In this document: piece by piece, positions 7,961 to 17,565 of the stretch | Layout of the letters: the number at the start of each line of letters is the position of its first letter | How positions within the stretch are numbered: position 1 is the first letter of the stretch | From: JAAFHZ01 sp964247085 | GTDB lineage: Bacteria; Cyanobacteriota; Cyanobacteriia; Cyanobacteriales; Chamaesiphonaceae | Assembly: GCA_964247085.1 (NCBI GenBank) | Contig: CAXTSX010000011.1 | Coordinates: 21,223 to 85,222, forward strand | Direction: 5' to 3' | Length of the DNA stretch: 64,000 nucleotides | Translations under genes and position numbers: made by a program | The notes under the pieces: model-generated | The model's database searches: none | Seen by the model: only the letters and a program-made list of their open reading frames with translations | What the model was told of the DNA's origin: nothing

Positions 7961-8659
7961 CTATCCGCTAACTCCATTGGGCGGGGGATCGGTCTCGATC
8001 CGGAAATCATAGTTAATTTTGCCTTGAGTCTTAATGATTTTGCCAGTGGCGAATAAAATATCCAGTAATTGCTCGATATCTGGTTCGCTGGGTTGGTATT
8101 TTACCAACAGGGATTTTAAATATTTATATAAAGCCGATTTGGTTTTTGGTCTGCTTTTGGGATCGATCGACAAGATCTTCGGCAGAGCAATCTCTGCCAA
8201 AAAATCGGGAGAATAGGTTAGATCGTTAGACTGAGACAGCCGATCCAAGTTTTCGATCCGTTTGCAAGAAATTCCCAGCTGACCGAGATGTTGAATCAAC
8301 GGATCAAAACCGCGATCGCGGGACAGAATCACAAAATTGGTGGCCGGAGCTTGCAAACTGAGCTGACCGAGATAAAAGACAATATGGAAGTCCAAGGTAT
8401 TCGGCCCAATGCCTTCCACCCCAATCCATTCCACTGTGGCACCCAATTGATGTGCTTCCCGCACCAACTCAAAGGGAATCTTGGTCTGGGCACAACCCAC
8501 AAAAATAAAGATCTTGAGATTAGGGCGCTGAATGCAGGACAGCCGAATCTGCGTAATATTCTCGTAATCAATGAACAGAATGGTATTCGGCGTGTTTTCG
8601 TCGCAGAGGGTTAAGTCGGTTTTACTGGGGACTGGGGTCTTAAAAGGTTGATTGATCAT
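7961..8659 (-). CDS. NYN/PIN-like domain protein
   Basis: A 232-residue soluble protein with a PIN-fold NYN domain: ILFIDYENI (residues 28-36, the first catalytic aspartate), LDFHIVFYLGQL and FVILSRDRGFDPLIQHL, which are the typical second and third acidic motifs. The C-terminal third (KTKSALYKYLKSLLVKYQPS) looks like a small winged-helix or OST-HTH-like module. NYN proteins are metal-dependent nucleases or RNA-binding factors. This one is widespread in cyanobacteria, but I know of no assigned role. The start ATG at 8657-8659 precedes the domain by 27 residues. Confidence 0.75.
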   Translation of the reverse strand: MINQPFKTPVPSKTDLTLCDENTPNTILFIDYENITQIRLSCIQRPNLKIFIFVGCAQTKIPFELVREAHQLGATVEWIGVEGIGPNTLDFHIVFYLGQLSLQAPATNFVILSRDRGFDPLIQHLGQLGISCKRIENLDRLSQSNDLTYSPDFLAEIALPKILSIDPKSRPKTKSALYKYLKSLLVKYQPSEPDIEQLLDILFATGKIIKTQGKINYDFRIETDPPPNGVSG

Positions 8660-8736
8660 CTATAAAAAGGGGGCAAAATCAGGATTCAGATTGCTCTTAC
8701 TGCTAAGATACATCAGTTATTTAGGGATCGATCGCT

Positions 8737-9867
8737 GTGGGCAATTTCACATTTCAGTGTCAGGGCAAATGTAGCCACACCCGAGCGCGGGCCGGTACCT
8801 TTACCACCCCGCACGGAGTAGTGGAAACGCCCAGATTCATGCCTGTCGGCACGCAAGCCACTGTTAAAACTCTGACTTCTGAGCATTTGGTACAGGCTCA
8901 AGCCCAAATGGTCTTGTCCAATACCTACCACCTGCACCTGCGACCGGGCGAAGATATTATCGCCGAGGCTGGGGGTCTGCACAAATTCATGAATTGGCAT
9001 GGCCCGATGCTGACTGATTCTGGCGGTTTTCAGGTGTTCAGCCTCAGCAAGACCCGGAAACTGACCGAGGAAGGGGTTACTTTCAAGTCCCCATTAGACG
9101 GGCGGCTGATTTTCATTTCGCCGGAAAAATCCATCCAGATCCAAAATGCCTTGGGTGCTGATGTGATTATGGCGTTTGATGAATGTCCACCCTATCCCGC
9201 TACCAAAGAAGAAGTAATAGCGGCCACCGATCGCACCCAACGGTGGTTAGCCCGTTGTATTGAAGCCCATCAACGCCCCCAGGATCAAGCCCTGTTCCCG
9301 ATTGTCCAGGGGGGAGTGCATTTAGACCTGCGGGCAGCAGCGGCAGCAGCGCTCAGTGAATTTGACATGCCCGGCTATGCGATCGGTGGGGTGAGTGTGG
9401 GGGAACCAGCTCACTTTATCCATGACATTGTGCGGGCGACCGCGCCGTTATTACCGATCGATAAGCCCCGCTATTTGATGGGGGTGGGAACCTACAAAGA
9501 AATGGCGATCGCCATTGCCTCCGGCATTGATCTATTTGACTGTGTGATCCCGACGCGGGTGGCGCGACACGGGGCGGCTTTTGTACGCGGGGAGCGCTGG
9601 AATATCAAAAATGCCGGGTTCAAGCGGGACTTTACGCCCTTGGATGACGAATGTCCTTGCTACACTTGCCAAAACTTTAGTCGCGCTTATCTGTGTCATT
9701 TGATTCGCTGCAAAGAAGTTACTGGTTTTACTTTGTTAGCGCTGCACAATGTGACGGAGCTGATTCGGTTTACGACTAGAATTCGGGAGGCTATTTTGGC
9801 GGACAGGTTTGTGGATGAGTTTGGGGAATGGTTGGCCGAAGTAGATACCAGCTGGCGCGGAGCTTAG
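8737..9867 (+). CDS. tgt: Queuine tRNA-guanine transglycosylase
   Basis: A 376-residue Tgt that exchanges guanine-34 of GUN-anticodon tRNAs for the queuosine precursor preQ1. The motif TDSGGFQVFSL carries the general acid/base aspartate, FDCVIPTRVARHGAAF contains the nucleophilic aspartate, and CPCYTCQNFSRAYLCHLIRC holds the zinc ligands. The length is usual. The predicted start is GTG at 8737, which gives the family N-terminus (F.F.....C..TRARAG). It is transcribed divergently from the NYN gene and ends 15 bases before the convergent 5-oxoprolinase gene. Confidence 0.95.
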   Translation: MGNFTFQCQGKCSHTRARAGTFTTPHGVVETPRFMPVGTQATVKTLTSEHLVQAQAQMVLSNTYHLHLRPGEDIIAEAGGLHKFMNWHGPMLTDSGGFQVFSLSKTRKLTEEGVTFKSPLDGRLIFISPEKSIQIQNALGADVIMAFDECPPYPATKEEVIAATDRTQRWLARCIEAHQRPQDQALFPIVQGGVHLDLRAAAAAALSEFDMPGYAIGGVSVGEPAHFIHDIVRATAPLLPIDKPRYLMGVGTYKEMAIAIASGIDLFDCVIPTRVARHGAAFVRGERWNIKNAGFKRDFTPLDDECPCYTCQNFSRAYLCHLIRCKEVTGFTLLALHNVTELIRFTTRIREAILADRFVDEFGEWLAEVDTSWRGA

Positions 9868-9882
9868 GGTCATAAAAATTTG

Positions 9883-12800
9883 TTATGTTGCTGTCCCAAA
9901 GCCGCCGCCTCCTGGTGTTTCAATCACAAACACATCCCCCGGCTCCATCGCCACCTCCGCCTTACTCCCTAAAATTTCCTGACGACCATCCGCTCGATCG
10001 ATCCAATTTTTCCCCACCGCTCCAGCCCCGCCGCCCTGCAATCCAAACGGCGGTATGATCCGGTGACCAGAAAGAATTGCTGCTGTCATTGCTTCCCTAA
10101 AACGGATTCGCCGTACCACGCCATTTCCACCCTGGTGTAAGCCCTGTCCCCCAGTCTGCTGCCGGATAGCAAAATTCTCAATCACTACCGGAAAGCGCCA
10201 TTCCAACATCTCTGGATCAGTCAACCGCGAATTGGTCATATGGGTTTGCACTGCGTCCGTGCCGTCAAAGGTCGCTCCGGCTCCCGAGCCGCCACAGATC
10301 GTTTCGTAATATTGATATTGGTGATTGCCAAAGGTGAAATTGTTCATGGTGCCCTGGGAAGCCGCTAGTGACCCTAAAGCTCCATAGAGCGCATCAGTGA
10401 CCACTTGCGAAGTTTCCACATTACCGGCCACGACTGCCGCTGGATAATGCGGATTCAGCATCGAACCTGCTGGAATCACAATTTCTATGGGGCGCAGACA
10501 ACCGGCATTGAGCGGAATATCATCGGCTACCAAACTACGGAAAACATAGATTACGGCGGCTTTACAGACTGATACTGGGGCATTGAAATTATTGGGTTGT
10601 TGCAGCGAGGTGCCTGTGAAGTCAATTTTGGCGCGGCGCTGGGGGTGATCGATCGACACCGTCACTGCTATTTGGTTGCCATCGTCCATGGGATAAATAA
10701 AGCTCCCATTTTGTAAAACATCAATCACCCGCCGGACAGATTCCTCAGCCTGATCCTGCACATGTTGCATGTAAGCTTGCACTACGGATAAACCATAGTG
10801 GTCTACCATTTTAAGTAGTTCTTGGCTACCCTTGGCATTGGCAGCGATCTGCGCTTGCAGATCAGCTAGATTTTGTTGAGGATTGCGAGCCGGATATTTG
10901 CCACTAGCCAGTAATTCAAATAGTTCTGGCTCTCTTAAATGTCCTCGATCGATCAGCTGAAAGTTATTAATTAGAATGCCTTCTTCGGTAATGCTGGTAC
11001 TATTCGGTGGCATCGAACCAGGGGTGATCCCACCAATATCGGCATGATGACCACGAGAGGCCACGTAAAATAGAGGTGCGCTACTATTACTCTGTTCACT
11101 ACTGGCGGTAGTGGCAAATACTGGGGTGATCACCGTGATGTCCGGTAAGTGGGTGCCCCCGTGGTAGGGGTCATTCAGCATATAGACATCCCCCGGTTGC
11201 AGGCGCTGACCATGCTCACTAATTAGGGATTGGATGCTGTCACTCATGGAGCCTAAATGTACCGGAATGTGCGGCGCATTGGCGATTAATTGACCATGCT
11301 GGTCGAAAACAGCACAGGAGAAGTCCAGCCGCTCTTTGATGTTGACAGAGTAACTAGTATTTTGCAGGGTGAAGCCCATCTGTTCAGCGATCGCCATAAA
11401 TAGATGATTGAAAATCTCTAGCAACACCGGATCGGCTTTTTGGGAATTCTCGCTAATGGTAATGGCGGATCGATCGATCTCCACTGACTTATTCAGCATC
11501 AAATGATTTAGTGCGGTCAATTCCGCTTGCCACCCCCATTCAATGACATTGGTGCCGGTAGCTTCCACGATTAGTGCCGGGCCAGGAATGATATCCCCCG
11601 GCAGTAAACTGGTGCGGAGGAAAATGGGTGCGGCTTGCCAGTCATTCTCGACATAGATCTGCGCCATCGCCGTGGGTGCCAAGATCGTAGTGCGGCGCTC
11701 GGTAATAGTCTGTTCGATCGGGCTGTCCGCTAAGGCAATTACTTCGACCGAAATAGCTTCTACAATCAACGGCTTATTAGCAACTACAAAACCATATCTT
11801 TGCCAATGAGATTGCTCAAATTGCTCGATCATGGCCGACAGACTTCCGGAAGTAACCATCAAGGCTGCATCTGTTCCGGTATAGCGCAGATACAGTCGCT
11901 GTTGTACTTGAATCGCCAGGGCTGCATCGCCGGTTTTTTGCAATTCTGCGGTACCTTTGAGCTGGAGCTCTTGTAGTTGTTCTTGTAATTTGGTAACTAG
12001 TGCTGCTGTCAAAGTTTCTTCAATGGCTAGTTCCTGCATGACCGTTTGGTTGGCCAAGCCCATACCATAAGCTGAGAGAACTCCGGCATAGGGATGCAGG
12101 AAGATCTGATTGATCCCTAAGGCTGCGGCAATGGCACAGGCATGTTGACCACCGGCACCACCAAAGGAACAGAGGGTATATTTAGTAATGTCATAACCAC
12201 GCTGGATCGAGATTTTTTTAATGGCTCCGGCCATTTTTTCAATGGCGATCGATCGAAAACCTTGAGCAACTTGTTCCGCCGATCGAGAACTGCCAATGGC
12301 TAATTGAATGCGATCGGCCAACTCCTCAAACTTTTGCCGGACAACTGCGGCATCTAAGGGCAACTGACCGCTAGACCCAAACACCTGCGGGAAAAATGCG
12401 GGTTGAATGCGACCCAGCAGCACATTGCAATCGGTGACTGTTAGCGGGCCACCCTGACGATAACAGGCTGGACCAGGATGGGCTCCCGCCGATTCCGGGC
12501 TCACCCGTAAGCGGGATCCATCAAAGCTCAAAATAGAACCGCCACCGGCAGCTACCGTATGGATCGACATCATTGGTGCCCGCAATCGCACCCCAGCAAT
12601 TTCGGTTTCAAAGGCGCGTTCGTACTCGCCAGCATAGTGAGCCACATCGGTAGAGGTACCGCCCATATCAAAGCTAATTATTTTATCTAATCCAGCTAAT
12701 TTGCTAGTCTGGACTGCGCCGACCATGCCGCCAGCTGGTCCCGATAGAATGCTGTCTTTACCTTGAAAAGATGGAGCATCCATTAATCCGCCGTTAGACT

Positions 12801-13551
12801 GCATAAACATCAGCCGGCAAGGATTAGCCTCGACCCCTGTGGGCGGAGCTAATTCAGCACTCATTTGTTCTACATACCGCCTTAGAATTGGCGACAGGTA
12901 AGCATCGACCACGGTAGTGTCTCCCCGACTGACCAGCTTCATCAAGGGACTGACCTGGTGTGAAACGGAGATTTGACTAAAACCCATTTCTTGGCAGATG
13001 GCCGCTACTTGCTGTTCATGACCAGGATAACGATAACCGTGCATCAAAGCGATCGCACAGGCTCGAATGCCATCGGCATAGGCCGTTTTTAAACCACTCC
13101 GAATTGTCTCTAATGATTCTGTGTTGAGTGGAATCAGTTCTTCGCCAGTCGCACTGTAACGTTCCTCAACTTCTATGACCCGCTCATACAACATTTCTGG
13201 GAGCACAATGTGACGACTAAAAATGTGGGGGCGATGCTGATAACCAATCCGCAAAGCATCACGAAATCCTTTGGTAATCAATAAGACCACTCGATCGCCT
13301 TGACGTTCCAATAATGCATTAGTAGCCACTGTTGTTCCCATTTTGATAGCGGCGATATGTTCGGTGGGAATTCGATCTGTGGCTGATAGTCCCAATATCT
13401 CCCGAATTCCTTGTAAAGCGGCATCTTGGTAACAATCTGGATTTTCGGAGAGGAGTTTATGAATGGTCATTTCCCCATCGGGTTGACGAGCCACGATGTC
13501 GGTAAAAGTACCACCTCGATCGATCCAAAATTGCCATTGATTATTTTTCAT
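9883..13551 (-). CDS. 5-oxoprolinase (ATP-hydrolysing), fused HyuA-HyuB type
   Basis: A 1222-residue cytosolic enzyme that cleaves 5-oxo-L-proline to glutamate with ATP hydrolysis. The N-terminal half is hydantoinase A-like: FWIDRGGTFTDIVA, GTTVATNALLER, and the sugar-kinase-like phosphate motif ISFDMGGTSTDVA near residue 300. The C-terminal half is hydantoinase B-like: LDFSCAVFDQHGQL, PVHLGSMSDSI, and NDPYHGGTHLPDI around residues 750-800, ending with TPGGGGFG. This single-chain arrangement matches eukaryotic-type and many cyanobacterial oxoprolinases. A LysR gene is divergent across a 123-base gap with a palindrome, which suggests regulation by that factor. Confidence 0.93.
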   Translation of the reverse strand: MKNNQWQFWIDRGGTFTDIVARQPDGEMTIHKLLSENPDCYQDAALQGIREILGLSATDRIPTEHIAAIKMGTTVATNALLERQGDRVVLLITKGFRDALRIGYQHRPHIFSRHIVLPEMLYERVIEVEERYSATGEELIPLNTESLETIRSGLKTAYADGIRACAIALMHGYRYPGHEQQVAAICQEMGFSQISVSHQVSPLMKLVSRGDTTVVDAYLSPILRRYVEQMSAELAPPTGVEANPCRLMFMQSNGGLMDAPSFQGKDSILSGPAGGMVGAVQTSKLAGLDKIISFDMGGTSTDVAHYAGEYERAFETEIAGVRLRAPMMSIHTVAAGGGSILSFDGSRLRVSPESAGAHPGPACYRQGGPLTVTDCNVLLGRIQPAFFPQVFGSSGQLPLDAAVVRQKFEELADRIQLAIGSSRSAEQVAQGFRSIAIEKMAGAIKKISIQRGYDITKYTLCSFGGAGGQHACAIAAALGINQIFLHPYAGVLSAYGMGLANQTVMQELAIEETLTAALVTKLQEQLQELQLKGTAELQKTGDAALAIQVQQRLYLRYTGTDAALMVTSGSLSAMIEQFEQSHWQRYGFVVANKPLIVEAISVEVIALADSPIEQTITERRTTILAPTAMAQIYVENDWQAAPIFLRTSLLPGDIIPGPALIVEATGTNVIEWGWQAELTALNHLMLNKSVEIDRSAITISENSQKADPVLLEIFNHLFMAIAEQMGFTLQNTSYSVNIKERLDFSCAVFDQHGQLIANAPHIPVHLGSMSDSIQSLISEHGQRLQPGDVYMLNDPYHGGTHLPDITVITPVFATTASSEQSNSSAPLFYVASRGHHADIGGITPGSMPPNSTSITEEGILINNFQLIDRGHLREPELFELLASGKYPARNPQQNLADLQAQIAANAKGSQELLKMVDHYGLSVVQAYMQHVQDQAEESVRRVIDVLQNGSFIYPMDDGNQIAVTVSIDHPQRRAKIDFTGTSLQQPNNFNAPVSVCKAAVIYVFRSLVADDIPLNAGCLRPIEIVIPAGSMLNPHYPAAVVAGNVETSQVVTDALYGALGSLAASQGTMNNFTFGNHQYQYYETICGGSGAGATFDGTDAVQTHMTNSRLTDPEMLEWRFPVVIENFAIRQQTGGQGLHQGGNGVVRRIRFREAMTAAILSGHRIIPPFGLQGGGAGAVGKNWIDRADGRQEILGSKAEVAMEPGDVFVIETPGGGGFGTAT

Positions 13552-13635
13552 TTGGAAGACTTCCCGTATTTGATTGGAAGGTTGTCTATGACATTAAGAG
13601 CAAACCACTAGATTAACAAGACACAATTAAACAAG

Positions 13636-13661
13636 TTACTATATCTTCAGCGATATAGTAA
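13636..13661. promoter_or_regulatory. Palindrome in the oxoprolinase-lysR intergenic region, candidate LysR operator
   Basis: TTACTATATC and GATATAGTAA form perfect 10-bp arms around a 6-base centre. The element lies 14 bases before the lysR start and 84 bases before the divergent oxoprolinase start. LysR regulators usually bind an interrupted dyad between divergent genes and autoregulate, so the position fits. Binding is inference. Confidence 0.6.
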
Positions 13662-13674
13662 TGACAGCATCAAA

Positions 13675-14616
13675 ATGAATCTCCTTTATCTCAGCAGCAT
13701 TGAACTACGGCAAATTTGTTACTTTTTAGCTATTGTCGAAGCTGGCAATAACTTCAGTCGAGCCGCTGAGCATTTACAGATTGAACAACCGCCTCTCAGC
13801 CAGCGCATTAAAGCCTTGGAAAAAAAACTAAAATTCCAACTGTTCGATCGACAGCGGCGACCACTACAGTTGACGGCAGCTGGGGAAATATTTTTAGCGG
13901 AGACCCGGCAGTCGCTGATGATGTTGGAGCAAGCTATTACTCATTCCCAGCAGGCTAGTCGCGGTGAAATTGGATTTTTGTCGATCGGCATTGCCAGTTC
14001 AATTTCTAATACAATTCTGCCGGATATTTTAAAAACGTTCTGCGATCGGTTTCCGGCGGTAGAATTAGAACTCTGTGAACTGACTGCCGAACAACAAATC
14101 CAGGCACTGAAAAATCGACATCTCCAGATTGGATTTGAAGTCATCTCCGATATTCAATTCCAAAATCAGGACTTAACTATCCAGCCGATTGTGGAAGAAT
14201 CACTGATCGTGGCCTTGCCTGCAACCCATCCGCTGGCTGCTCAAACCCATATTCCGCTCACTGCCTTAGCCCAGGAAGCCTTGATCTTGCCATCGATTCA
14301 GGCATTTCCCTTCTACCAAGAATTTATTGATTGTTGTGAACAAGCCGGATTTCAGCCGCGTATTGTCCAAAATGCCAAAGCAACCTGGATGATTACCATT
14401 CTGAGCTTAGTAGTGGCTGAGGTGGGTATTGCTATTTTGCCTAGCAATGTCGAAAATCTGCAACGACGGGGAGTCGTTTATCGAAGTATTTCAGATATCA
14501 ATCTCACCAGGAAAATTTCGGTAATATGGAGACCAGATGAGGTGTCGATCGTCATGCGCGAATTCCTGCAAGTGGTTCAGGAGATATCTGGCAAGCAGAT
14601 TCTCCATGATATTTAA
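13675..14616 (+). CDS. LysR-family transcriptional regulator
   Basis: A 313-residue LysR protein. The N-terminal winged helix is ELRQICYFLAIVEAGNNFSR with the recognition segment PPLSQRIKALEKKLKFQLFDR. A linker helix and a two-lobe effector domain (from about residue 95, starting GFLSIGIASSI) follow. The ligand is unknown. The divergent neighbour is 5-oxoprolinase, which makes 5-oxoproline/glutamate metabolism the most likely target. It ends convergently with the epimerase gene, and a 13-bp inverted repeat lies between the two stops. Confidence 0.88.
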   Translation: MNLLYLSSIELRQICYFLAIVEAGNNFSRAAEHLQIEQPPLSQRIKALEKKLKFQLFDRQRRPLQLTAAGEIFLAETRQSLMMLEQAITHSQQASRGEIGFLSIGIASSISNTILPDILKTFCDRFPAVELELCELTAEQQIQALKNRHLQIGFEVISDIQFQNQDLTIQPIVEESLIVALPATHPLAAQTHIPLTALAQEALILPSIQAFPFYQEFIDCCEQAGFQPRIVQNAKATWMITILSLVVAEVGIAILPSNVENLQRRGVVYRSISDINLTRKISVIWRPDEVSIVMREFLQVVQEISGKQILHDI

Positions 14617-14672
14617 CTATAGTGCCACCCAAAATCTAGAGACTTTTCTCCCTAGAGGATGGCACTATAGTT
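14615..14672. repeat. 13-bp perfect inverted repeat between convergent genes
   Basis: AACTATAGTGCCA (14615-14627) and TGGCACTATAGTT (14660-14672) are perfect complements around a 32-base centre, and TCTAG/CTAGA inside the loop can pair too. The left arm overlaps the last bases of the LysR gene and the right arm ends 10 bases before the epimerase stop. It may be a bidirectional terminator, although neither side has a long T run, or a small mobile hairpin. Confidence 0.6.
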
Positions 14673-14681
14673 CATGGAGAT

Positions 14682-15671
14682 TTAGTTGCGATTCATTATT
14701 GGTGAGGCTGTGGGCACAAATGGAACTGCATTATTGGCTGGCTCAAACAAGACCCCACGATAATAGTCAACCGTTTGGCAAATAGCATCATAGTGATCAA
14801 AGAATTGATAATCTGCAAATACCTGTTGGAATTGTTGGGGATTCATAATTTTTTTAGGAGCACCATCGGTATAGTCTTTGCGAAAAACTAGCTCACCTTT
14901 AAACCCGATGGCTTGAGCAATCAATACGGCTGATTCTCGAATTGTATATCCTTTGCCCTGAGCCAGATTTAATGGTTCATCTAGAGATAGATTCCGATCG
15001 ATCGCCAACGCCAGCAATTTTGCGACATCTTCCACATAAATCCATTCCCGGATCGGCTGACCACTACCCCAAATTTCAAAGGTTGGTTGTTGCTCTTGTT
15101 CGGCTTTTAACATCCGGATAATCATGCCATTGAGGGCATGAACCTTGGCTGGATCGGTGCTATCACCAGGGCCAAAGGCATTGGGAATCAGATAATGACT
15201 GGTTTTAATTCCAAACTGTGATGCATAGCAATTAGACAAGGTATGAATAAATCGCTTGGCATTACCGTAGGACTGCACACTAGGATGAACATGGCCATTT
15301 AACCATTCCGACTCGGTATAAATCTCCGCCTCACCTGGGTAAGAACAGTTAGACAGGGGATTCACGATCAAAGTTTGGGGACAAACTTCTTGTACTATTC
15401 GGTATAAGTTGAGCGCCATTTGGGAGTTGTCTGCAAAAATAGTGCCGTGGCGTTTAGATACATAGGGTAAACCGCCCACATGGGCGGCCAAGTTCACAAT
15501 GACATCTGGTTGATACAGCCTAATATATTTTCTGGTGCGCTCATAAGAAGATAAGTCTAAGCCATCTTTTCTGGATAAAGCGATCGCACCATAGTTGGAA
15601 GACTGTAGAGCCTTGATCAAACTAGTGCCGATAAAACCATGGCCACCCAGTACAAGAATTTTCTTAGTCAT
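14682..15671 (-). CDS. NAD-dependent epimerase/dehydratase, GDP-L-fucose synthase-like
   Basis: An SDR-family nucleotide-sugar enzyme of about 329 residues. The N-terminal Rossmann motif ILVLGGHGFIGTSLIKAL binds NAD(P). The catalytic triad region is SNCSYPG with YGNAKRF (Tyr-x-x-x-Lys), and the substrate side shows SHYLIPNAFGPGDS and GSGQPIREWIYVEDVA, all typical of GDP-4-keto-6-deoxymannose epimerase/reductase relatives. The first in-frame ATG is at 15686, but the one at 15671 (MTKKILVLGG) puts the Rossmann strand at the usual position. No other sugar genes are adjacent, so the exact substrate cannot be set. Confidence 0.8.
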   Translation of the reverse strand: MTKKILVLGGHGFIGTSLIKALQSSNYGAIALSRKDGLDLSSYERTRKYIRLYQPDVIVNLAAHVGGLPYVSKRHGTIFADNSQMALNLYRIVQEVCPQTLIVNPLSNCSYPGEAEIYTESEWLNGHVHPSVQSYGNAKRFIHTLSNCYASQFGIKTSHYLIPNAFGPGDSTDPAKVHALNGMIIRMLKAEQEQQPTFEIWGSGQPIREWIYVEDVAKLLALAIDRNLSLDEPLNLAQGKGYTIRESAVLIAQAIGFKGELVFRKDYTDGAPKKIMNPQQFQQVFADYQFFDHYDAICQTVDYYRGVLFEPANNAVPFVPTASPIMNRN

Positions 15672-15916
15672 AGTAGTTTTCCCCATAAAAATATTCAGTC
15701 AATTTCATAAGTATTATGTCTGTAGCAGATTAAAAAAATTGCCCAGAAACATTTCATAAATGTGACTTTTGATACAAGATACTTAGTAATTTACCAGAAT
15801 AAGCAGTCTAAGACTGTAGTTTAGTTTACATATATTCAAGAAGATTTGCACATCTAAATATATAGGCTATTATTCAATAAACTATTCGCTATCCTGTTTA
15901 AAAAAATCACCTGGAC

Positions 15917-17092
15917 TCAGGTAATTTTCTCGATTGATCGCAAGCAACTGACCAAATAATCTAAGTCGCTACGGCTGTGATCGGCCATTACTGTCATTCT
16001 GATGCGACTAGTTGGTACCGTTGGTGGCCGAATGGCCGGTGCAAAAATTCCCTGTGATCGCAAGATGGCGGACACCTCAAGAGCCATATGAGCACTAGGC
16101 AATTCCCAGCAAATCACTGCCGACTGCGAAGTCAAAATATGACCCATGGGCAGATCAACCAAAGCCGCTTGTAAATAATCAATATTTTGTTGCAGTCGAT
16201 CGCGTCGTGCTGGTTCATTGGCCAACACTTGCAGTGCCGCAATCGCCGCCGCCGTATCTGCTGGCGACAAAGCTGTGGTGTAGATCCAGCTGGGACAGCG
16301 ATTCCGTAAAAAATCAATCAGTGCCGCCGTCCCAGCGACATAACCACCTAGACTGCCCAAGGCCTTACTGAGCGTACCCACATGAATTAACTCTTGCTGC
16401 TGAAGACCATACTGTTCTACTCCACCCGCCCCAGTCGCTCCCAATACCCCCACGGCATGTGCTTCATCTACTAATAACATCGCCTCGAATTCTGCCGCCA
16501 CGGCCACTATTTCTGGCAAGGGTGCAAGATCACCATCCATACTAAAAACTGCATCGGTCACAATCAAACACCGCCGAAAATTGCCCCGGTGAGCTTTCAA
16601 CTGAGCGTGTAAATCCGCTACGTCACAATGTTGATACTCCAAAACCTGGGCTTTGCTCAAAATTGCCCCGTTTTTAAGGCTGGAATGATTGTATTTGTCA
16701 CTGAAAATCACATCCCGATCGCCAACCACAGCGGTAATCGTTCCTAAATTAGCCAAGTAGCCGGAGCTAAATACCAGTGCCGCTTCCGTTTGGTGTAAAT
16801 GAGCGATCGATCTCTCTAATTCCTGATGTAAAGGCCGTTGTCCAGTCACTAACCGCGAACCAGTACTGCCGGTGCCATAGGTTTGAAGGGCTTGAGTAGC
16901 AGCCGCGATCAGACGCGGATCAGTAGCCAAACTTAAGTAATCATTTCCGGCAAAATTCAGCAGCGGCTGGCCAGCCACTACCATCTGCACTCCGCTTAAT
17001 TTATTAATATCCGCAGTCGATCGATACCAATGCGCTCGATGAATAGTAGCCAAGGCATCATCGAGCCAACCATAAGGACGAGTCTGGGACAT
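15917..17092 (-). CDS. bioF: 8-amino-7-oxononanoate synthase (BioF-type PLP enzyme)
   Basis: An alpha-oxoamine synthase that condenses pimeloyl-thioester and alanine in biotin synthesis. GTGSTGSRLVTG and VFSSGYLANLGTI are substrate and cofactor elements, MLLVDEAHAVGVLG is the PLP-aspartate motif, and THE sequence GTLSKALGSLGGY holds the PLP lysine. The usual length is about 390 residues. Translation most likely starts at the ATG 17090-17092 (MSQTRPYGW), with another in-frame ATG 15 bases upstream. It stands alone here; other bio genes are not in the window. A terminator of the upstream parA operon lies just before it. Confidence 0.88.
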   Translation of the reverse strand: MSQTRPYGWLDDALATIHRAHWYRSTADINKLSGVQMVVAGQPLLNFAGNDYLSLATDPRLIAAATQALQTYGTGSTGSRLVTGQRPLHQELERSIAHLHQTEAALVFSSGYLANLGTITAVVGDRDVIFSDKYNHSSLKNGAILSKAQVLEYQHCDVADLHAQLKAHRGNFRRCLIVTDAVFSMDGDLAPLPEIVAVAAEFEAMLLVDEAHAVGVLGATGAGGVEQYGLQQQELIHVGTLSKALGSLGGYVAGTAALIDFLRNRCPSWIYTTALSPADTAAAIAALQVLANEPARRDRLQQNIDYLQAALVDLPMGHILTSQSAVICWELPSAHMALEVSAILRSQGIFAPAIRPPTVPTSRIRMTVMADHSRSDLDYLVSCLRSIEKIT

Positions 17093-17109
17093 AATAGTAC
17101 CTAACAATA

Positions 17110-17139
17110 AGAACCCCAGCTGTGATGGGCTAGGGTTCT
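17110..17139 (-). terminator. Terminator after the parA/coiled-coil gene pair
   Basis: On the minus strand AGAACCC-TAGC and GCTG-GGGTTCT pair around an 8-base loop (one G-T pair), followed by TATTGTT. The site is 36 bases downstream of the coiled-coil gene stop and 18 bases upstream of the bioF start, so it ends the par operon before bioF. Confidence 0.65.
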
Positions 17140-17175
17140 ATGCTTAATTTAAATTTTAGAATTAAATTAGAATTT

Positions 17176-17565
17176 CTATAATAGCCAAGTATTTAGGGCG
17201 AAATCACCGATCGGCTCCGGCGATTGAACCACCACTTCATGGGGCACGAGAGCACCGCCACTATTGTGGGCATGGCGAGTTTCATCGATCCTATTTTTGA
17301 GGCTAGTATTTTCTTTGGCCAAATTCAGAGCGTCTTTCTTGGCGCTATCCAGCTCACTTTTTAGCTGCTTGGTAGCTGCCAAATCTTTTTCTAGCTTGGC
17401 GATCGTCTTGTCTTTGGCGACTAGCTCAGCTTCTAGTTCTTGAACTTTACTATTGGATGCGGAGTCGGACTGCTTAGTTTCTGGCATTTGTTCTGGTTCT
17501 GGGGATTGATCGTTTTTATCTATTTCTTGTTTTATTAAATCGCCGATACGTCGTCTTTTTACCAT
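17176..17565 (-). CDS. Coiled-coil partner protein of ParA
   Basis: A 129-residue basic-then-acidic protein. Its N-terminus MVKRRRIGDLIKQEID is a strongly basic short helix of the kind seen in small ParB-like or ParA-activating proteins. Residues about 40-95 form a long heptad-repeat coiled coil (VQELEAELVAKDKTIAKLEK and onwards). No ParB nuclease/CTPase motif is seen. The ATG at 17563-17565 overlaps the parA stop in TAATG, and a GGAGG sequence inside the parA end sits 5 bases upstream, so this start is preferred over the in-frame ATG at 17577. The tight coupling indicates that it works with ParA. Confidence 0.75.
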   Translation of the reverse strand: MVKRRRIGDLIKQEIDKNDQSPEPEQMPETKQSDSASNSKVQELEAELVAKDKTIAKLEKDLAATKQLKSELDSAKKDALNLAKENTSLKNRIDETRHAHNSGGALVPHEVVVQSPEPIGDFALNTWLL

